Assembly (NCBI GenBank): GCA_012270625.1
Contig: JAAXHZ010000286.1
Span: forward strand, 1-9,032
DNA length: 9,032 nt
Source: Dehalococcoidia bacterium
Lineage (GTDB): Bacteria; Chloroflexota; Dehalococcoidia; SAR202; UBA11138
Reading direction: 5' to 3'
Positions within the stretch are counted from its first letter, which is position 1. Each line of letters opens with the position of its first letter. Below the pieces are notes generated by a model that saw only the letters and a program-made list of their open reading frames with translations, searched no databases and was not told the DNA's origin. A program made the translations under genes and the position numbers. Below, one piece after another: positions 6,200 to 9,032 of the stretch.

Positions 6200-7258
6200 T
6201 CAGGTCATCTCAGGCATGACCTCATCGGCGAAGAGCTGCATGGACTCTTTGATCTCGTCGTTGGTCAGACGACCCCGGCGGTTGAATTCGAGAATACACT
6301 GCGCCATTCCGGGCATGTCGTCACGCAGCGCGCTTAGCTGTTCGACACACCCGTCTGGGTCGTCGTAAATCGAGTACCGGACGGCATCCTCGAAGTTCCA
6401 CGTAGCCCAGCCCCCTACGCCGCTGCTGAAGCTGTGCCGCGACGTCCCGACAGACGACGCCGTCGCGTCCGGCGCCGAGCTCACTATGTCATCGTCGAGC
6501 CAGTTCCGGGACATCATCTCGTGCGCCTTCTTTCGCGTCTCGGCGACGAAGAACGATATGTTGACGTGGAACTCCTGTGGATGGCTTGCGCCGTCTGCGG
6601 GCTTCGCCTCCTCGAACTCCCGGAGCCTGTCTATCATGCGCGGCATCGGCTGGCTGAGCGTCGTTCCAATCACACCAAGACCCATGCTCGCGGCGTACGA
6701 GAACGTCTCGTCGCTGTTGGCGGCGAGAAGCAGCGGAGGGTACGGCTCCTGCAGGGGCTTAGGCTCTACCAGCAGCTCGTTCATGCTCCAGTACTCTCCC
6801 TCGAAGTTTGCCTTCTCCTGAGTCCAGGCGGCTCTCAGCAGCTGGATGCCCTCGGACACTCGGCCCCGGCTCTCCTCTGCGCTGATGTCTTTGGCCTGGC
6901 CGAACGCCTGCCCAGCAGGCGATCCCCAGCGCCCTCCAAGGCACAGGTCCAGCCTGCCGTTGGTGAGAATGTCACATGTCGCGGCCTGGGTCGCCATGTG
7001 GATGGGGTGATGCAGAGGGAACTGCGCAGCGAGCGTCCCGAACCTGATCTGGCTCGTGTGCTGAGCTGCGGCTGACGCTACCATGAGCGGGTTGGACAAC
7101 GGCCGACCAGGAAAGAACACCGACTCGGCTATCCACGCCGTCTCGAATCCCAGCTTGTCCGCCAGCGCTATCTGCTCGATCGTCTCCCAGTGCCGGCGCG
7201 GCACCGACGACCCCAAGAATCCGGGCACCTGCCAGAACGCTCCGAATCGCAATTGCAT
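6200..7258 (-). CDS. Luciferase-like (LLM class) flavin-dependent monooxygenase, second copy
   Basis: A 352-residue member of the same flavin-dependent TIM-barrel family as the gene at 2168-3238, but of a different subgroup. It begins MQLRFGAFWQVPG. ADKLGFETAWIAESVFFPG (33-51) occupies the position of the luciferase Glu-His-His motif, but both histidines are replaced (Glu45-Ser46-Val47), so the chemistry is likely different from luciferase-type catalysis. TSQIRFGTLAAQFPLHHPIHMA (68-89) and TNGRLDLCLGGRWG (99-112) are family signatures. The C-terminus SMQLFADEVMPEMT parallels the other copy. The start is ambiguous: AGGAG (7261-7265) is only two bases from this ATG but eight bases from an in-frame TTG at 7252, which would give MRFGAFW. 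It follows the transporter gene by 36 bases. Substrate unknown. Confidence 0.9.
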   Translation of the reverse strand: MQLRFGAFWQVPGFLGSSVPRRHWETIEQIALADKLGFETAWIAESVFFPGRPLSNPLMVASAAAQHTSQIRFGTLAAQFPLHHPIHMATQAATCDILTNGRLDLCLGGRWGSPAGQAFGQAKDISAEESRGRVSEGIQLLRAAWTQEKANFEGEYWSMNELLVEPKPLQEPYPPLLLAANSDETFSYAASMGLGVIGTTLSQPMPRMIDRLREFEEAKPADGASHPQEFHVNISFFVAETRKKAHEMMSRNWLDDDIVSSAPDATASSVGTSRHSFSSGVGGWATWNFEDAVRYSIYDDPDGCVEQLSALRDDMPGMAQCILEFNRRGRLTNDEIKESMQLFADEVMPEMT

Positions 7259-7260
7259 AA

Positions 7261-7265
7261 CTCCT
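7261..7265 (-). promoter_or_regulatory. Ribosome binding site with ambiguous start
   Basis: On the minus strand AGGAG ends two bases before the ATG at 7258 and eight bases before an in-frame TTG at 7252. Standard spacing favours the TTG, so the true protein may be two residues shorter. Confidence 0.55.
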
Positions 7266-7294
7266 GTGGCGCTATTCTGTCGCGACCCTGTTTT

Positions 7295-8050
7295 CTAGCT
7301 AGCGGCCGCTGGACGCGCGGCGTTGAAGCCGGTCTCATCCCCGCTGCCGAATATCCCGAACGGATTGAGCGACCTCGGAGCGTCGTAGATGTCCATCTGC
7401 TCAGCGCGCTTGAGCCATCCGACCACCAGGTAGGTCAGAGGCGTAGCGATAATCTCATACGCCGTCTTGACCAGCCAGGCGAACAGCATGCCGCGGAACA
7501 CGTCCGTGGTCGGCCACAACCCCGATATTCCGAAGGCAATCCCATAGAAGATAACTGAGTCCACGCCTTGTCCGACCACCGTGGACGATATCGTCCGCAC
7601 CCACAGAAAGCGTCCCTCCGTGGCGTTCTTGAGCACCACCATGACCGTGGCGTTGGAGAACTCCCCCACAATATACGCCGCGAAACTGCCCAGCAGCAGC
7701 CAGCCTGTTGTGCCGAGTATCACTTGGTACGCATTCTGGTTGTCCCAGAAAACGGCCCCGGGGATTGCGCCGCCAAGCCAGATCAGGATGACCATCAGCA
7801 AGTTGCATGCAAAGCCCAGCCATATGACCCCGCGAGCGACTCGGAATCCGTAAACTTCGGTAAGAACATCGCTGATGATATAACTCAGCGGGAAACAGAT
7901 AACAGAAACAGAAACGATGACGCCAGTACTTCCCAAGACCTCGAACGGAAGGTCAAAAAGCGAAAGCGGTTTGGTCGCGATAACGTTGCTCACCAGCAGA
8001 ACGGTCACTGCCAGCGCGGTGATGATAACCAGCCTGCCTGAAAAGTTCAT
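7295..8050 (-). CDS. yhhQ: Queuosine-precursor transporter, YhhQ/VUT family (DUF165)
   Basis: A 251-residue inner-membrane protein of the YhhQ family, which imports 7-deazaguanine precursors (preQ0/preQ1 in E. coli, queuine in some bacteria) for making queuosine in tRNA. Signatures: SNVIATKP (21-28) in the first membrane segment, FPLSYIISDVLTEVYGF (53-69), GEFSNATVMVVLKN (129-142), and RTISSTVVGQGVDS (152-165), the last two being the most diagnostic. About six hydrophobic segments are visible, roughly at 8-26, 41-62, 72-94, 115-141, 165-178 and 188-213. The C-terminal 35 residues are hydrophilic and probably cytoplasmic. A purine-rich AGAGAGG lies close before the ATG. It is 21 bases downstream of the deaminase gene. 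No queuosine synthesis genes are in the window, so whether this host salvages queuine or preQ bases is open. Confidence 0.9.
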   Translation of the reverse strand: MNFSGRLVIITALAVTVLLVSNVIATKPLSLFDLPFEVLGSTGVIVSVSVICFPLSYIISDVLTEVYGFRVARGVIWLGFACNLLMVILIWLGGAIPGAVFWDNQNAYQVILGTTGWLLLGSFAAYIVGEFSNATVMVVLKNATEGRFLWVRTISSTVVGQGVDSVIFYGIAFGISGLWPTTDVFRGMLFAWLVKTAYEIIATPLTYLVVGWLKRAEQMDIYDAPRSLNPFGIFGSGDETGFNAARPAAAS

Positions 8051-8071
8051 TTGCCTCTCTATCCTATCAAG

Positions 8072-8518
8072 TCAAGGCTGTCTGATACCCATGCACTCAT
8101 CGACCAAGACGCCGGTCACGACACTCATTCGGTCGTCCCACGCCGACATCTCCAGCAGACCCTCCATCGTGTAGTCTCCCCACAGGGTCTGTTCAGGTGA
8201 AGGGCGGCCTCCCATCACGAGCGTGGAGATGCTCGCGTTCATCAGCGCGCCGCAGCACATCGGGCACGGCTCGAACGTAGTATATAGCGCGCAGCCGGAC
8301 ATGTCGTCACTCCCCAGCGCCATTGCCGCCTCCCGCAGAGCGACGGTCTCAGCGTGAGCCGTCGGGTCTCCGGTGGTCGGCACAAGATTTCGACCACGCG
8401 CAATCTGCTCCCCATCCCGCACGATAATCGACCCGACTCCGACGTTGCCCTCGTCGGCCGCCCTCTGCGCCTCTTCCAGCGCAAGCCTCATAAATCTCTC
8501 GTGATCAGCGTCGCACAC
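8072..8518 (-). CDS. Nucleoside/base deaminase with CMP/dCMP-type zinc site (TadA/guanine deaminase-like)
   Basis: A 148-residue cytoplasmic zinc hydrolase of the cytidine deaminase superfamily. The zinc and catalytic residues are intact: DPTAHAE (51-57) supplies His55 and the proton-shuttling Glu57, and TTFEPCPMCCGAL (80-92) supplies Cys85 and Cys88. The N-terminal helix MRLALEEAQRAADEG and the strand IIVRDGEQIARGRN are like tRNA adenosine deaminase TadA. The C-terminal third (WGDYTMEGLLEMSAWDDR) lacks the TadA pattern around the terminal helix and looks more like a free base or nucleoside deaminase. The substrate (adenosine in tRNA, guanine, cytosine) is therefore undecided. The start is GTG at 8518, supported by AGGGGG five bases upstream; an internal ATG is at 8491. 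It is the first gene of the minus-strand run. Confidence 0.85.
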   Translation of the reverse strand: MCDADHERFMRLALEEAQRAADEGNVGVGSIIVRDGEQIARGRNLVPTTGDPTAHAETVALREAAMALGSDDMSGCALYTTFEPCPMCCGALMNASISTLVMGGRPSPEQTLWGDYTMEGLLEMSAWDDRMSVVTGVLVDECMGIRQP

Positions 8519-8523
8519 GGCAA

Positions 8524-8529
8524 CCCCCT
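8524..8529 (-). promoter_or_regulatory. Ribosome binding site supporting a GTG start
   Basis: Minus-strand AGGGGG with a five-base spacer to the GTG at 8518. This favours the GTG over the internal ATG at 8491, which would remove nine residues of the first helix. Confidence 0.6.
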
Positions 8530-8693
8530 GAAATCGGACTGTGCAGCAAAGCTATCACAATTGTCCGACCATGTGGTAACGGCCTGGAAACAGGGCAGGG
8601 CCAGAGCTGCGAGAGTCACTCGGCTGTAGTTTCATCGCCTTGTTGAATCCGACTCTGCACGGAAAGTGCCTTTCACACAAGAACTTTATACAT

Positions 8694-8722
8694 TTCAAAC
8701 AGAAAGAGTAATCAGTTACAAT
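8694..8722 (+). promoter_or_regulatory. Possible sigma-70-type promoter of the coiled-coil gene
   Basis: TACAAT (8717-8722) is a good -10 hexamer. TTTCAA (8694-8699), 17 bases upstream, is a weak -35. The predicted transcript would begin around 8729, leaving a leader of about 20 bases with a purine-rich GAGAGAAG (8737-8744) before the ATG. The region from about 8660 to 8750 is distinctly AT-rich, as expected of a promoter. The rest of the divergent gap from 8519 shows nothing else convincing. Confidence 0.4.
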
Positions 8723-8748
8723 AGAGAACGAAAACAGAGAGAAGATCG

Positions 8749-9032
8749 ATGACCACCATAAACACCGTAGAAGACTTCATCCGAGTAATGCGTGAGAACG
8801 AGGATCTGCGTTCGGCGGTCAGGCGTGAGCTGCTGACCGAGGAGCTCCTCACACTGCCTCAGCGCTTCGCAGAGTACACAGTAGTTACTGAAAAGAGGTT
8901 CGACAGGCTTGAAACCAAAGTCGATAACCTGGAGGGCAGGTTCGACAGGCTTGAAACCAAAGTCGATAACCTGGAGGGCAAGTTCGATAACCTGGAAGGC
9001 AGGTTTGACAGGTTCGAAACTAAGTTCGACCA
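8749..9032 (+). CDS. Coiled-coil protein with heptad repeats, 3' end outside the window
   Basis: The first 94 codons of a gene that runs off the right edge. It opens MTTINTVEDFIRVMRENEDL, followed by RRELLTEELLTLPQRFAEYT, an N-terminal module I recognise from Chloroflexota hypothetical proteins, where a coiled coil is followed by a nuclease-like C-terminal domain in some members (from memory; not testable here because the end is missing). From residue 50 the protein is a run of heptads of the pattern RFDRLETKVDNLEG, with hydrophobic residues at a and d positions, predicting a long parallel coiled coil. Two 14-residue units are identical at DNA level, followed by a 7-residue unit and a diverged copy. 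The ATG has a weak purine-rich ribosome site. Transcribed divergently from the deaminase run. Function unknown. Confidence 0.8.
   Translation, partial: MTTINTVEDFIRVMRENEDLRSAVRRELLTEELLTLPQRFAEYTVVTEKRFDRLETKVDNLEGRFDRLETKVDNLEGKFDNLEGRFDRFETKFD
8896..8979 (+). repeat. Exact 42-bp tandem duplication inside the coiled-coil gene
   Basis: Bases 8896-8937 and 8938-8979 are identical; each encodes 14 residues (RFDRLETKVDNLEG), i.e. two heptads. A half unit (8980-9000, KFDNLEG) and a diverged unit (from 9001) follow. DNA identity including third codon positions points to recent duplication, and the unit length keeps both frame and heptad register. Confidence 0.9.

Noticed and set aside
6434..7075. 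213-residue plus-strand open frame opposite the second monooxygenase
   Set aside because: Arg-rich antisense shadow of a gene with clear family motifs; no ribosome site.
7568..8041. 157-residue plus-strand open frame opposite yhhQ
   Set aside because: It is antisense to a membrane protein gene with diagnostic motifs. Its charged composition is what the complement of hydrophobic codons yields.
8519..8748. preQ1 riboswitch or other structured leader before the deaminase-yhhQ run
   Set aside because: No recognisable preQ1 aptamer pattern on the minus strand, and only 21 bases lie directly upstream of yhhQ.
8896..9032. CRISPR or other spaced repeat array
   Set aside because: The repeats are contiguous, in frame and encode coiled-coil heptads, with no spacers.

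Overview
The window looks like a piece of an uncultured Chloroflexota genome, most likely of the SAR202/Dehalococcoidia type. This is an inference from gene content: a family III (CaiB/BaiF) CoA-transferase, two luciferase-like flavin monooxygenases, a coiled-coil protein of a kind frequent in these genomes, high-GC coding DNA, and short palindromic intergenic repeats. No rRNA or tRNA is present to confirm it.

Layout, left to right. Bases 2-145 form a small MITE-like element with 13-bp terminal inverted repeats and a C/G-rich REP-type hairpin inside. A plus-strand cluster follows: a CaiB/BaiF CoA-transferase (231-1433), a nucleosidase of the MTA/SAH/futalosine type (1444-2127), and a luciferase-like monooxygenase (TTG start, 2168-3238). 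Bases 3239-3441 are a non-genic scar holding a composite palindromic repeat, what looks like a DUF402 gene remnant, and two related hairpins.

The minus strand from 8518 down to 3439 is one co-directional run with gaps of 10-58 bases. In transcription order it carries a CMP/dCMP-type (TadA-like) nucleoside deaminase, a YhhQ-type queuosine-precursor transporter, a second luciferase-like monooxygenase, a stand-alone CinA C-terminal (NMN amidohydrolase) protein, and then a two-gene Type II restriction-modification pair, endonuclease first and N6-adenine methyltransferase second. The R-M pair is visibly AT-richer than everything around it and abuts the gene remnant at its distal end, so it is best read as a horizontally acquired island placed behind cinA. 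The last feature is a plus-strand coiled-coil protein gene starting at 8749 and running off the window. It contains an exact 42-bp tandem duplication.

The CoA-transferase and the two monooxygenases suggest breakdown of a recalcitrant organic substrate, but the substrates cannot be read from sequence. The deaminase, CinA and YhhQ genes are salvage or tRNA-modification housekeeping. The R-M pair is the only defence function seen. I found no CRISPR array, prophage, intact transposase or clearly unprecedented system; the most unusual parts are the R-M island with its scarred junction and the 5' MITE-like element.
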